Origin: an uncultured bacterium
Lineage (GTDB): Bacteria; Bacillota_I; Bacilli_A; RFN20; CAG-826
Length of the DNA: 64,000 nt
Reading direction: 5' to 3'
Assembly (NCBI GenBank): GCA_949297805.1
Contig: CASFTG010000001.1
Coordinates: forward strand, 310,001 to 374,000
Each line of letters starts with the position of its first letter. The first letter of the stretch is position 1. The translations under genes and the position numbers were made by a program. Shown here piece by piece: positions 8,183-16,513 of this stretch. The notes under the pieces were generated by a model, which saw nothing but the letters and a program-made list of their open reading frames with translations, searched no databases and had not been told where the DNA came from.

Positions 8183-9064
8183 ATGAGAAGCAAACTGCTC
8201 AAAACCTCCGTCTTCCTCCTCGCGCCCTTTGCTTTAATCGGCTGCGCGGGCAAGGAATTCGATCCCGCCACCCCGATCACTGTCGTGACGAGGGAAGATG
8301 GCTCCGGCACCAAAGGGGCCTTCATGGAGATCATCGGACTTAAAGGAAAGGCCGATGTGGAAACTAACATCGTCATCGCCAACTCGACCGCCGCGGTCTT
8401 AGCCGAAGTCGAGAACAACCCCTATGCTATCGCCTATGATTCTCTTGGCTATCTTGATGATTCGGTCAAGATCCTGACCGTCGATGGGGTCGAGGCCACG
8501 ACTGAGAACATCCAGAAAGGGACTTATTCCATCTCCCGCCCCCTCAACGTCATCTATCAGGAAGCGACCATCAACGCGAGCCCCCTCTACACCGATTACC
8601 TCGGCTTCCTCTCCTCCGCGCAAGCCCAGGACATCATCGATGAGAATGGCTATGTTTCCGTTGTGACCGACGCCAAAGAATATGCCGCTCCGTCTACTGC
8701 CTTATCGGGCGAGATCGATATCTCCGGCTCGACCTCTTTACAGCCGTTGATGACCATCTTGGCCGAACAATACGAATCCCTTAATTCCGGGGTCACCGTC
8801 AATGTCTCCGGCGGCGGCTCAGGCACCGGGTATGAGAACGCCCAAAACGGCGTCTCGGCCTTCGGGATGATCTCCGAGGAATTCAATTCCAGTAAAGCTG
8901 ACAAATGCGTCCCCTCGACTGTCGCTAAAGACGGCATCGGGATCATCGTTAACAAAAAGAACCCCTTAAACGACATCAGCAAAGCCGACCTTAAGACCAT
9001 CTACGATGTCGACGCCGATCCGGGATTCCAGTCATGGAGCGAGCTAATCGAACCGGCCGAATAG
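8183..9064 (+). CDS. pstS: Phosphate ABC transporter binding lipoprotein, circularly permuted
   Basis: The 293-residue lipoprotein has a signal peptide with lipobox LIGC (Cys21). It contains all the usual PstS blocks but in swapped order. Residues about 32-170 correspond to the second half of ordinary PstS (TVVTREDGSGTKGAF, then YDSLGYLDDSVK and GTYSISRPLN). Residues about 177-293 correspond to the first half (DISGSTSLQPL, VSGGGSGTG, DGIGIIVNKKNP, ending FQSWSEL). The C-terminus stops where the canonical protein would continue into the segment that opens this one. It is the first gene of pstSCAB-phoU-phoPR and should bind phosphate outside the cell. The residues that contact phosphate (SGSTS, REDGSGT) are present. 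Confidence 0.88.
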   Translation: MRSKLLKTSVFLLAPFALIGCAGKEFDPATPITVVTREDGSGTKGAFMEIIGLKGKADVETNIVIANSTAAVLAEVENNPYAIAYDSLGYLDDSVKILTVDGVEATTENIQKGTYSISRPLNVIYQEATINASPLYTDYLGFLSSAQAQDIIDENGYVSVVTDAKEYAAPSTALSGEIDISGSTSLQPLMTILAEQYESLNSGVTVNVSGGGSGTGYENAQNGVSAFGMISEEFNSSKADKCVPSTVAKDGIGIIVNKKNPLNDISKADLKTIYDVDADPGFQSWSELIEPAE

Positions 9065-9918
9065 AGGAAGGAATCGTCAAATGGGCGCTGTTTGGCTGCG
9101 CCCTTTTTGGCGTTTTGGCGGTCATTTCCATCGCCATCTTCCTTTTCGCCACCGGCCTCCCCTTCATGGCGGAGAAAGGGTTCGGCTCCTTTTTCCTCTC
9201 CGCTACCTGGCGGCCAACCGCTTCCACTCCGGAATATGGTTTATTGGCTTTGTTCTGCACGACGCTGATCGTGACCATCCTTTCCACCGCCTTAGGTGGG
9301 GGATTGGGGTTACTGACCGCTATGTGCTTATTTCGTTTCGTCCCGAAGCAGCTGAAGCGGCCTCTCTCGTTTATGATCTCGATCCTCTCGGGGATCCCCT
9401 CAGTCATCTATGGCTTATTCGGGGTCAACGTCATCGTCCCTTTCTTACGGGATTATGTTTCCCCGACCGGGATGGGGTATGGCATCTTCGCCGCCACCTT
9501 GGTCTTATCGATCATGATCCTCCCGACGATGGTGAGCTTCACCCTCGATTCCTTAGAGGCGGTCAACCCTTCCTATTACGAAGGGGCCTTGGCCTTAGGG
9601 GCCAGCCGGGAGATGGCTTGCTTTAAAGTCGTCATGCCGGCCGCCAAAAGCGGCATCTTCGCCGCCTTGGTCCTCTCTAGTGGAAGAGCGATGGGGGAGA
9701 CGATGGCGGTCATCATGGTCATCGGCTCGCGGGCGACGATGCCGACGAGTTTATTCCAAAGCACCCTTACCTTGACCGGGGCGATCGCTTTAGGGGCAAC
9801 CGAATATAGCGGCGACGCCAAGACCTCTTTGGTCGCCGTCGGGGTCGTCCTCTTCGTCTTGACCTTATTGATCAACGTCGCCTTCGCCCTCATCCGGGGA
9901 AAGGAGAAACGATGCTAA
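9034..9918 (+). CDS. pstC: Phosphate ABC transporter permease PstC
   Basis: A 294-residue inner-membrane permease with six predicted helices and the EAA-type cytoplasmic loop (YEGALALGASREMACFKVVMP, about residues 183-203, of which the core is EGALALGASREMA). GIPSVIYGLFGV is typical of PstC. The chosen ATG overlaps the end of pstS by 31 bp and gives a normal family N-terminus (RIEEGIVKWALF). A Shine-Dalgarno-like GAGGAAGGA at 9064-9072 precedes only an out-of-frame ATG, so the exact start is uncertain. It pairs with PstA to form the membrane channel. Confidence 0.93.
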   Translation: MERANRTGRIEEGIVKWALFGCALFGVLAVISIAIFLFATGLPFMAEKGFGSFFLSATWRPTASTPEYGLLALFCTTLIVTILSTALGGGLGLLTAMCLFRFVPKQLKRPLSFMISILSGIPSVIYGLFGVNVIVPFLRDYVSPTGMGYGIFAATLVLSIMILPTMVSFTLDSLEAVNPSYYEGALALGASREMACFKVVMPAAKSGIFAALVLSSGRAMGETMAVIMVIGSRATMPTSLFQSTLTLTGAIALGATEYSGDAKTSLVAVGVVLFVLTLLINVAFALIRGKEKRC

Positions 9919-10769
9919 GCGATGCTTCTTTCCGTCGGACTCGACGGGTTTATTATTCTTTCCGTGGCGGGGCCTACCTCGGGATGGGGATCTCGCTTTT
10001 GGCTTTGATCGGCCTTGTGGTTTATATCTTAGTCAAAGGGGCGCCTTACTTATCCTGGGATTTGCTTTTTGGGGACTATACTTCTTCTTCGGTCTCCTTG
10101 GTCCCAGCTTTTATTGGGACTTGCTATCTGATCTTGATTTCGTTGGGCATCGCCGCGCCGATTGGCATCTTCGCCGCCGTGTTCTTAAGCGAATACGCCG
10201 CCGCGAATTCGAAGATTGTCGGGGTTATCCGGGTGGCTATTGAGACTCTATCGGGCATTCCCTCGATTGTCTATGGCTTATTCGGCTACTTGCTCTTCGT
10301 CTTTTATCTTAACTGGGGTTATAGCTTAGTCGGCGGGGGCATCACCTTGGCCTTGATGGTTTTGCCGACCATTATCCGCGGGGTTGAGGAAAGCCTTCAT
10401 TCGGTGCCGCGGTCTTTACGGGAAGCGAGCTTTGCTTTAGGCGCCGGCAAATCGGCCACGACGTTCAAAATCGTCTTACCCTGTGCCGCCCCGGGAATCT
10501 TGACCTCCTTGATCCTTTCAATCGGCCGGGTCTTAAGCGAGTCGGCGGTCCTCTTGGTCACGATCGGGATGGTGGTCAATAAAAATCCTGTCACTCCGCT
10601 TAGCCCCGGGACATCTTTAGCCCTCGACATCTACTATTTCTCCTCCTATGGTTACCGAGAGGAGGCGGCGGCCACCGCGGTCGTCTTGCTCTTCTTGGTC
10701 CTCTTCCTCGATGGATTGGCCTTGTTGGTGACCAAATGGCTTTCGAAAGGCAAAGGCTATGGCAAATAA
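9912..10769 (+). CDS. pstA: Phosphate ABC transporter permease PstA
   Basis: A 285-residue permease with about six helices. The motifs [15 protein letters not shown] and [15 protein letters not shown] (EAA loop) identify PstA. It overlaps the end of pstC by seven bases, with GGGGAAAGGAG just upstream as a ribosome binding site, which points to translational coupling. It forms the heterodimeric channel with PstC and contacts the PstB ATPase. Confidence 0.94.
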   Translation: MLSDASFRRTRRVYYSFRGGAYLGMGISLLALIGLVVYILVKGAPYLSWDLLFGDYTSSSVSLVPAFIGTCYLILISLGIAAPIGIFAAVFLSEYAAANSKIVGVIRVAIETLSGIPSIVYGLFGYLLFVFYLNWGYSLVGGGITLALMVLPTIIRGVEESLHSVPRSLREASFALGAGKSATTFKIVLPCAAPGILTSLILSIGRVLSESAVLLVTIGMVVNKNPVTPLSPGTSLALDIYYFSSYGYREEAAATAVVLLFLVLFLDGLALLVTKWLSKGKGYGK

Positions 10770-11517
10770 AATCATCTCCGTCTCCCACCTTAACCTCTTT
10801 TATGGGAAGCAGCAGGCGCTGAAGGATATCAATATCGATATCTATGACAAAGAGGTGTTGGCTTTAATCGGCCCGTCTGGATGCGGGAAGTCGACTTTCC
10901 TCCGTTCCCTTAACCGGATGAACGATCTAATCGACGATTGCCGGATCGAAGGGAACATCCTTTTCGACGGGCAGGAAGTGCTCGACAAGAAGACCGACGT
11001 CAATATCCTGCGGAAGCGGATCGGGATGGTGTTCCAACGCCCCAACCCCTTCCCTAACTCGATTTACGACAACATCGCCTTCGCCCCGCGGTTATTCGGG
11101 GTGAAGAAGAAGGATCAATTAAACGCCATCGTCGAGAAGAGCCTTCGCCGGGCTTCGATTTATGAGGAAGTCAAAGATCGGCTTAAGACCCCGGCCCTTT
11201 CCCTTTCGGGCGGGCAACAACAAAGGTTATGCATCGCGCGGGCTTTATCAGCTGAGCCCGAGGTCTTATTGATGGATGAGCCGACGAGCGCCCTCGACCC
11301 GATTTCGACAGCGAAAATCGAAGAGCTGATCGGTGAACTGAAGAAGGAGATCCCAATCGTCATCGTCACCCACAATATGCAGCAGGCGACCCGGGTCGCC
11401 GATAAGACCGCTTTCTTCTTAATGGGGGAGATGGTGGAGGCTGGCCCGACAAAAACCCTCTTCGCCACTCCAAAAGATAAGCGAACGCTTAATTACATTA
11501 CCGGCCGTTTCGGTTAG
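10759..11517 (+). CDS. pstB: Phosphate ABC transporter ATP-binding protein
   Basis: The 252-residue cytoplasmic ATPase has Walker [10 protein letters not shown] (about residues 37-45), the signature [15 protein letters not shown], Walker [14 protein letters not shown] and the switch histidine in [21 protein letters not shown] and [14 protein letters not shown] are PstB-specific. It overlaps pstA by 11 bp. It energises phosphate import by PstSCA. Confidence 0.97.
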   Translation: MANKIISVSHLNLFYGKQQALKDINIDIYDKEVLALIGPSGCGKSTFLRSLNRMNDLIDDCRIEGNILFDGQEVLDKKTDVNILRKRIGMVFQRPNPFPNSIYDNIAFAPRLFGVKKKDQLNAIVEKSLRRASIYEEVKDRLKTPALSLSGGQQQRLCIARALSAEPEVLLMDEPTSALDPISTAKIEELIGELKKEIPIVIVTHNMQQATRVADKTAFFLMGEMVEAGPTKTLFATPKDKRTLNYITGRFG

Positions 11518-11532
11518 AATAGGAGGGTGCAA

Positions 11533-12177
11533 ATGGAAAACCGCGTTGAACGTACAATCGAAGGGATCCGCGATCAGGTCACCCGTCTCTCGTTTTCGGC
11601 GCTTAAAGCCATCGAGCGGGCGATGCGGAGCTTGAAGGAAAAGGACAAGGAGCTGGCCAAAAACGTCATCCGTGATGACGCCGACATCGATGAGGCCTAT
11701 GCCGCGATTGAGAAGGAATGCTTCTCGGTCCTCCTCCTTGATTCCCCTTTCGCCTGTGATTTCCTCTTCATCTCGTCCGCTTTGAAGATGATCACCGATT
11801 TGGAACGGATCGGGGATTACGCCGCCGATATCGCCGAGGAGGTCACTTATCTGCCGGATGGCACCCCCTTTGACGTCCCCGACCTCTTCGTCCTTAGCGA
11901 CTGCGTCATCGCTTTGCTGAAGGAAGCGGTCGACGCCTTCTTGAATTCCGATGTCAAGAAAGCCCGGGGCTTAGCGAAGAAAGACGATCGGATCGATGAG
12001 CTTTTCTTAAAAGTCCGCGGGGACGTAGCGAGTGATCTAGAGAACAATTCCATTGTCCCGGAAGCTGGCATCGTGGCCGCCCTTATCTCGAAGTATTTGG
12101 AACGGATCGCCGACCACGGGGTTAACCTCGGGGAATGGGTCGATTACGCTTTGACCGGAGAGCACGGGCTCTCCTAA
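11533..12177 (+). CDS. phoU: Phosphate uptake regulator PhoU
   Basis: A 214-residue all-helical protein of two tandem three-helix PhoU repeats. Each holds a metal-binding block: DLERIGDYAADIAEE (about residues 95-109) and YLERIADHGVNLGEW near the C-terminus. PhoU links the Pst transporter to the PhoR kinase and damps phosphate signalling. The ATG at 11533 is preferred over a GTG two codons earlier because AGGAGG at 11521-11526 is six bases before it and would abut the GTG. Between pstB and phoU only 15 bases remain. Confidence 0.95.
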   Translation: MENRVERTIEGIRDQVTRLSFSALKAIERAMRSLKEKDKELAKNVIRDDADIDEAYAAIEKECFSVLLLDSPFACDFLFISSALKMITDLERIGDYAADIAEEVTYLPDGTPFDVPDLFVLSDCVIALLKEAVDAFLNSDVKKARGLAKKDDRIDELFLKVRGDVASDLENNSIVPEAGIVAALISKYLERIADHGVNLGEWVDYALTGEHGLS

Positions 12178-12190
12178 GGAGGATCAGCAT

Positions 12191-12862
12191 ATGGCCGAAC
12201 AATCCAATCTCGTTTACTGCGTCGATGACGATATCGCCATCCGCGAGCTCTATGGCTGCGCCTTTGCGCTCGGCGGGTTCGATTATCGGGCCCTAGCCTC
12301 GGGGAAGGACCTCTTCGCCGAGTTAGGCAAGCAAAAGCCCGACCTCATCGTCTTGGACTTGATGCTGCCGGGAGAGGATGGGTTCGACATCTTGAAATCC
12401 TTAAAGTCCGATGCCCGTTACGTCGATATCCCGGTCATCATCGTCTCGGCTAAATCGGGGGAAAGCGATAAGGTCAAAGGGCTCGACATGGGGGCTAATG
12501 ACTATATGGATAAGCCCTTTAAGGTCATGGAGTTCTTAGCTCGGGTCAAAGCCAATATCCGGAAAGCCCAGCCGGCCAACATCCCCTTCAAGGGGCTTAA
12601 ATACGATATCAACAAGAAATCGTTTTATCTTAATGGCGAGCTGTTGAAACTGACCAATAAGGAAGGGCAGTTATTGAAATTGCTGCTCGAGAATAAGGAG
12701 AAACTGGTCGAGAAGGAGGCGCTTATCGCCGCCGTCTGGCCCGATGCGGTCGATATCGAGACCCGGACGGTCGATGTCCATCTCTCGATGCTCCGTCGGA
12801 AACTCGCCCCGGCCGGGATCAATTTAAAAACCGTGAGGGGCGTCGGCTATATCCTTGAATGA
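12191..12862 (+). CDS. phoP: OmpR/PhoB-type response regulator (PhoP)
   Basis: A 223-residue two-domain regulator. The receiver domain has the acidic pair DDD near residue 12, the phosphoacceptor Asp in IVLDLMLPGEDG (about residue 57) and Lys in NDYMDKPF. The C-terminal winged helix (about residues 130-223) ends in TVDVHLSMLRRKL and VRGVGYILE. Its position after phoU and before a PhoR-like kinase, plus the Pho boxes before pstS, makes it the phosphate-starvation regulator. An AGGAGG at 12177-12182 serves its start. Confidence 0.92.
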   Translation: MAEQSNLVYCVDDDIAIRELYGCAFALGGFDYRALASGKDLFAELGKQKPDLIVLDLMLPGEDGFDILKSLKSDARYVDIPVIIVSAKSGESDKVKGLDMGANDYMDKPFKVMEFLARVKANIRKAQPANIPFKGLKYDINKKSFYLNGELLKLTNKEGQLLKLLLENKEKLVEKEALIAAVWPDAVDIETRTVDVHLSMLRRKLAPAGINLKTVRGVGYILE

Positions 12863-14502
12863 GGAAGCGCCTCGTCCTCTCGGTCTCTTCCCTTATCTTC
12901 GCCGCGGTGGCGGCGGTTTTCTCTTTCTCGGTCTTTTTCTTCACCTCCTCGACCCTTAACCAAGGGCGGGCCGAGGCCCGTCATATGGCGAGCATTTATG
13001 CCAATGCCTATGAGGATGGTATTCCCATCGACTCAACCGTCTTCCCGGCGATGTTTGGCCTCGCTATCTTAGATGAGAATGGCAATCCGAGGCAGGAGTA
13101 TGGCCATAACCTGCCCGATGATTATGCGACCTTGCCCGAAGTCCAATCTGCGATCGAAAGCGGAGAAGGGGAAGCGATCAACGATTTCGATGGGGCTTTC
13201 CGTTTGGCTAGCTGCTGCTTAAGGACCAGCGGACCCGATGACGGGGTCTATTACGTCTATTCGCTTATCGGGGTGGAACTCTATGGTCCTTCTTTTGTTA
13301 ATTTCTGCGTTTCGAGCGCGTTAGTCTCGGCGGGGATCATCGCCATTGGGATTTTATTGACCTATTTCCTTTCCGGCCTTTCCTTCAAGCCGATCGAGGC
13401 TAGCAAAGTCCGGTTCCGCGAATTGGTCGAGAACCGGCCCCTGACCCCATTCCCGAAAGCCATCGACAAGCCCAGCGCCGAGTATTACCGGGAAGTCGAT
13501 GAGGCCTCGAAAGCCTTGTTGGCCGCCCGGAAGTCTCTTAGCGATGAGAAAGAGGGTATCCGGAACATCCTCGATTCAGTCAGCGATTTGATCATCTTAA
13601 TGGGGGAGGATGAGGACATCGCCTTCTTAAACCTCGCCGCCGGCAAGGCTTTCCATCTCGACGTCATGAAATACCATTCCTTGCCTAGCCTTGGTTTCCC
13701 CAAAGCGATTGAAGCCAGTATCCGGAAGCACCGGAAAGTCGAGCAGACTTATGATTTCAATAATAAGACGTACGCTCTTCGAGGCTATATGACTCCGGGC
13801 GGTTATGTCATCGCCTTAGCTGATATTTCGTTTGAAGTGAATGGCGAGAAGCTCCGTTCTTCTTTCTTCTCCGCCGCCTCCCACGAACTTAAGACCCCGC
13901 TTACCTCAATCATGGGGCAAGCGGAGATCCTTTCTTTGACTCCTCATCCCGATGCCCTCGATCCTTCGATCGCCTCGATTGAGAAAGCCTCGAACCGGAT
14001 GTATCGGCTGATTGAGGACATGCTGTCTTTGTCGCGGATCGAATTCGGGCACCGCGAGGTCAAAGGGCCGATCAGCCTGGCTAAGCCGGCGGAGGAGGCG
14101 AAGTCCGCCCTCGCCTTCTTGATGGAAGAGAAAGGGGTTGAGGTCAAGATCGAAGGGGATTTCGTCTATCCGATCAATTACGATGATGCCTATTCCCTTA
14201 TCAAGAACCTCTTGGAGAATGGAATCCGTTATGGCCATAAAGGGGGCTATGTCATCCTTACATTCTTGCCTAATGGCTTCACGGTGGCCGATGATGGGGC
14301 TGGAATCGGGGAAGTTGATAAGCAACGGGTGTTCGAGCGGTTCTACCGGGTTGAGAAAAGCCGGGATAAGGCCAGTGGGGGGACTGGACTAGGCTTAGCC
14401 ATCGTTAAGCACACGATGCTTTCCTATGGGGGGAAGGTGAGTTTAGAGTCGAGCCTCGGGGAAGGGAGCACCTTCACCTGCGTTTTCCCTAACGTCAAAT
14501 AA
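12859..14502 (+). CDS. phoR: Phosphate-sensing histidine kinase (PhoR)
   Basis: A 547-residue membrane histidine kinase. Two membrane helices (about residues 7-30 and 152-175) enclose an extracytoplasmic domain with paired cysteines (ASCCLR). A PAS-like stretch and the dimerisation domain with the phospho-His in ASHELKTPLTS follow. The ATPase domain shows KNLLENGIRYG (N box), VADDGAGIG (G1), FERFYRVEKSRD (F box) and GGTGLGLAIVKH (G2). It overlaps phoP by four bases (ATGA) and ends the pst operon. A weak AAGCC/GGCTT hairpin with a pyrimidine run follows the stop. Confidence 0.92.
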   Translation: MRKRLVLSVSSLIFAAVAAVFSFSVFFFTSSTLNQGRAEARHMASIYANAYEDGIPIDSTVFPAMFGLAILDENGNPRQEYGHNLPDDYATLPEVQSAIESGEGEAINDFDGAFRLASCCLRTSGPDDGVYYVYSLIGVELYGPSFVNFCVSSALVSAGIIAIGILLTYFLSGLSFKPIEASKVRFRELVENRPLTPFPKAIDKPSAEYYREVDEASKALLAARKSLSDEKEGIRNILDSVSDLIILMGEDEDIAFLNLAAGKAFHLDVMKYHSLPSLGFPKAIEASIRKHRKVEQTYDFNNKTYALRGYMTPGGYVIALADISFEVNGEKLRSSFFSAASHELKTPLTSIMGQAEILSLTPHPDALDPSIASIEKASNRMYRLIEDMLSLSRIEFGHREVKGPISLAKPAEEAKSALAFLMEEKGVEVKIEGDFVYPINYDDAYSLIKNLLENGIRYGHKGGYVILTFLPNGFTVADDGAGIGEVDKQRVFERFYRVEKSRDKASGGTGLGLAIVKHTMLSYGGKVSLESSLGEGSTFTCVFPNVK

Positions 14503-14538
14503 GCCAAATAAGGCCGGCTTCTTTCTTGAATTTTCCTC

Positions 14539-14567
14539 TTGCATTGACCTCTTAGGGTGTGGATAAT
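14539..14567 (+). promoter_or_regulatory. Promoter of the tRNA-Asp/tRNA-Phe pair
   Basis: TTGCAT (14539-14544) and GATAAT (14562-14567) are 17 bp apart, placing the start about 12 bases before the first tRNA. Confidence 0.6.
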
Positions 14568-14586
14568 GTACGAGCGCTTCCAACGT

Positions 14587-14663
14587 GGACCATTGGTGTA
14601 GCGGCCTAACATGCTTCCCTGTCACGGAAGAGACCACGGGTTCGAATCCCGTATGGTCCGCCA
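14587..14663 (+). tRNA. tRNA-Asp (GTC)
   Basis: The 77-base gene folds as a cloverleaf. The acceptor stem is GGACCAT/ATGGTCC with discriminator G and an encoded CCA. The anticodon stem CTTCC/GGAAG holds the loop CTGTCAC (anticodon GTC), and the T arm contains GTTCGAATC. Confidence 0.96.
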
Positions 14664-14665
14664 GC

Positions 14666-14741
14666 GCCTCGGTAGCTCAGTCGGTAGAGCAAGGGACTGA
14701 AAATCCCTGTGTCGGCGGTTCGATTCCGCCCTGAGGCACCA
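14666..14741 (+). tRNA. tRNA-Phe (GAA)
   Basis: A 76-base gene two bases after tRNA-Asp. The acceptor is GCCTCGG/CTGAGGC with one G-U pair, the anticodon loop is CTGAAAA (anticodon GAA) between GGGA and TCCC, the T loop is GTTCGATTC, and CCA is encoded. It is cotranscribed with tRNA-Asp. Confidence 0.96.
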
Positions 14742-14752
14742 GAAGCGAAATC

Positions 14753-14779
14753 CCCGGATCGAATCCGGGTTTTCTTTTG
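14753..14779 (+). terminator. Terminator of the tRNA operon
   Basis: CCCGGAT (14753-14759), loop CGA, ATCCGGG (14763-14769), then TTTTCTTTT. Confidence 0.92.
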
Positions 14780-14924
14780 CAAAAGTCCGCTCTTTTAGGC
14801 GAAATTCGAAAAGTAACTTTAATAGTGTTTGTTCGGTTTTTGCGGTTCGAACCGGCGAACGCTCTGAATCTTCTTATAGAAACTTACCTTGGTGATTTCT
14901 AATGTAATTTCTAAAATTTCGCGC

Positions 14925-14956
14925 AAAAAGCCGCCTAGGATTGGCTAAGCGGCTTT
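14925..14956 (-). terminator. Terminator of the ABC ATPase gene
   Basis: Read on the minus strand, AAAGCCGC and GCGGCTTTTT form an 8-bp stem followed by a T run, directly after the gene that ends at 14963. Confidence 0.85.
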
Positions 14957-14962
14957 CCGTAT

Positions 14963-16426
14963 TCAATTTCCGATTGATAAGGTGGACAAGGGATCGTAAA
15001 TTCGGGCCTTAGAGGTATCGATGACAAGCTTTAGTTTGTCGCCTTGACTGACCGGCTGGCTGGCATCGATGCGGGCGACGGCGTCTTTTCCGCCGAGATT
15101 GAAGTGGACAATATATTCCCGGCCCATCAATTCCGCCACCCCGATTTCGACTTCAAGGGTGACCTTGCTGTCTTTGTTCGCCCGGGAGAAGTCTTCTGGC
15201 CGGATACCATAGACTACCCGGCGGGTTGGTTCGGCGATGAAGGCTTGAAGTTCGGCGATTTCCTTCTTCATCTCTTCGGCTTCCCGTCCGATGTAGGAGA
15301 GGTCGACTTTCTTCTTTTTGTGTTTGGCCTCGGCTTCGGCAATATCGGCGGCGACCCGTTGTTCTTCGACGGCCAACTTTTGTTCTAACTGGGCTAAACG
15401 ATTCTTATGGAACTCCTCAATCTGCTTTATTTGCTTGGCGGTGGAAGGTAAGGTCTTCCCGTCGGAGAAGCGGAAATCGTTGCCTTCGATGACTGCGGGA
15501 ATCAGGTTCATGGCGGGGGAGCCAATGAAAGAGGCGACGAACATATTGGCCGGATGATCGAAGATTTCCTCCGGAGTTCCGATTTGCTGGACGTGGCCGA
15601 GTTTCATGACGACTATCCGGTCAGCCATGGTCATGGCTTCCGTTTGGTCGTGGGTGACATAGATAGTGGTCGCTTCTAAACTGCGGTGCAACTTGACGAT
15701 CTCCGAGCGCATCTGAACCCGGAGTTTGGCATCGAGGTTGGAAAGCGGTTCATCCATTAAGAAGACTTTAGCATTGCGGACGATGGCCCGGCCTAACGCC
15801 ACCCGTTGCCGTTGGCCACCGGATAATTCCTTCGGCTTCCGATCGAGATATTCCCCAAGCTCTAGGATTTTGGCGGCCGCTTTGACTCGTTGATAGATGG
15901 TGTCTTTGTCGACGTGGCGGAGCTTCAAGGAGAAAGCCATGTTCTGATAGACATTAAGATGAGGGTAGAGGGCATAGGATTGGAAGACCATGGCCATATC
16001 CCGGTCTTTTGCCGGAAGTTCATTAGCTCTTTTGCCTTCGAGGAAGAGATCGCCGGTGGTGATGTCCTCTAAGCCAGCGATCATCCTGAGAGTGGTGGAC
16101 TTGCCGCAGCCTGAAGGTCCAACGAAGACAATGAATTCCTTTTCCTTTATATCTAAATTGAAGTCATAGACCGCCTGCACAAGGTTAGGATAAACCTTGT
16201 TGACGTGGCGGAGGGAGATGAGAGAGTCCTTTGGCGCTTCCTTCGGTTCTGTCTGCCGGGCCTTGTCATCTAAGAGGAGATATTTTAGGGATCGCTCGCG
16301 TGATTTCTCAATCGATTTTTGCTCTTTCTTGAAAGCTGCGCGGTCAGCGAACCGCTTCTTTATCCTATTGGATAAGGGAGTTTTCTGGCTGGAATCAGTG
16401 GTCGGCTGTTCGGGTTTTTCATGCAT
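14963..16426 (-). CDS. Carbohydrate ABC transporter ATPase (UgpC/MsmX type) with extra segments
   Basis: The ATPase has Walker [24 protein letters not shown], signature [14 protein letters not shown], Walker [14 protein letters not shown] and a C-terminal TOBE region with YGIRPEDF. This is the CUT1 subfamily that powers oligosaccharide importers, often several of them. At 487 residues it is about 120 longer than usual. There is a basic N-terminal extension of about 66 residues and a predicted coiled coil inserted in the C-terminal domain (about residues 323-395, rich in Glu, Lys and Ala). The ATG has AAAGGAG nine bases upstream. It is divergent from the LacI gene and the permeases it most likely serves, and shares their operator region. 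Confidence 0.9.
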   Translation of the reverse strand: MHEKPEQPTTDSSQKTPLSNRIKKRFADRAAFKKEQKSIEKSRERSLKYLLLDDKARQTEPKEAPKDSLISLRHVNKVYPNLVQAVYDFNLDIKEKEFIVFVGPSGCGKSTTLRMIAGLEDITTGDLFLEGKRANELPAKDRDMAMVFQSYALYPHLNVYQNMAFSLKLRHVDKDTIYQRVKAAAKILELGEYLDRKPKELSGGQRQRVALGRAIVRNAKVFLMDEPLSNLDAKLRVQMRSEIVKLHRSLEATTIYVTHDQTEAMTMADRIVVMKLGHVQQIGTPEEIFDHPANMFVASFIGSPAMNLIPAVIEGNDFRFSDGKTLPSTAKQIKQIEEFHKNRLAQLEQKLAVEEQRVAADIAEAEAKHKKKKVDLSYIGREAEEMKKEIAELQAFIAEPTRRVVYGIRPEDFSRANKDSKVTLEVEIGVAELMGREYIVHFNLGGKDAVARIDASQPVSQGDKLKLVIDTSKARIYDPLSTLSIGN

Positions 16427-16442
16427 ATTATTTCTTCTCCTT

Positions 16443-16456
16443 TGATAGCGTTAACA
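16443..16456. promoter_or_regulatory. LacI/cre-type operator O1
   Basis: TGATAGCGTTAACA fits the LacI-GalR/cre pattern TGNNANCGNTNNCA. It lies just downstream of the minus-strand promoter of the ABC ATPase gene and next to its ribosome binding site. Confidence 0.65.
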
Positions 16457-16461
16457 TTTCC

Positions 16462-16491
16462 TTGACAGGCATACTTTAGCGCATTTATACT
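16462..16491 (+). promoter_or_regulatory. Promoter of the LacI regulator gene
   Basis: TTGACA (16462-16467) and TATACT (16486-16491) are 18 bp apart. The predicted start near 16498 lies inside operator O2, which fits autorepression. Confidence 0.68.
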
Positions 16492-16496
16492 TGCAA
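16468..16496 (-). promoter_or_regulatory. Promoter of the ABC ATPase gene
   Basis: On the minus strand TTGCAA (16496-16491) and TATGCC (16473-16468) are 17 bp apart. It overlaps the divergent LacI promoter, so one repressor complex could control both. Confidence 0.5.
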
Positions 16497-16510
16497 TGGA
16501 AGCGGTTTCA
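16497..16510. promoter_or_regulatory. LacI/cre-type operator O2
   Basis: TGGAAGCGGTTTCA matches the cre/LacI-family operator consensus fully. Its central CG is 54 bp from that of O1, about five helical turns, allowing cooperative or looped binding. It covers the predicted +1 of the regulator gene. Confidence 0.75.
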
Positions 16511-16513
16511 TAG

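Noticed and set aside
9081..9626. 181-codon plus-strand frame with a good Shine-Dalgarno inside pstC
   Set aside because: It is a shadow frame across a conserved permease; its translation shows no membrane or family pattern. The upstream GAGGAAGGA is noted as making the pstC start uncertain.
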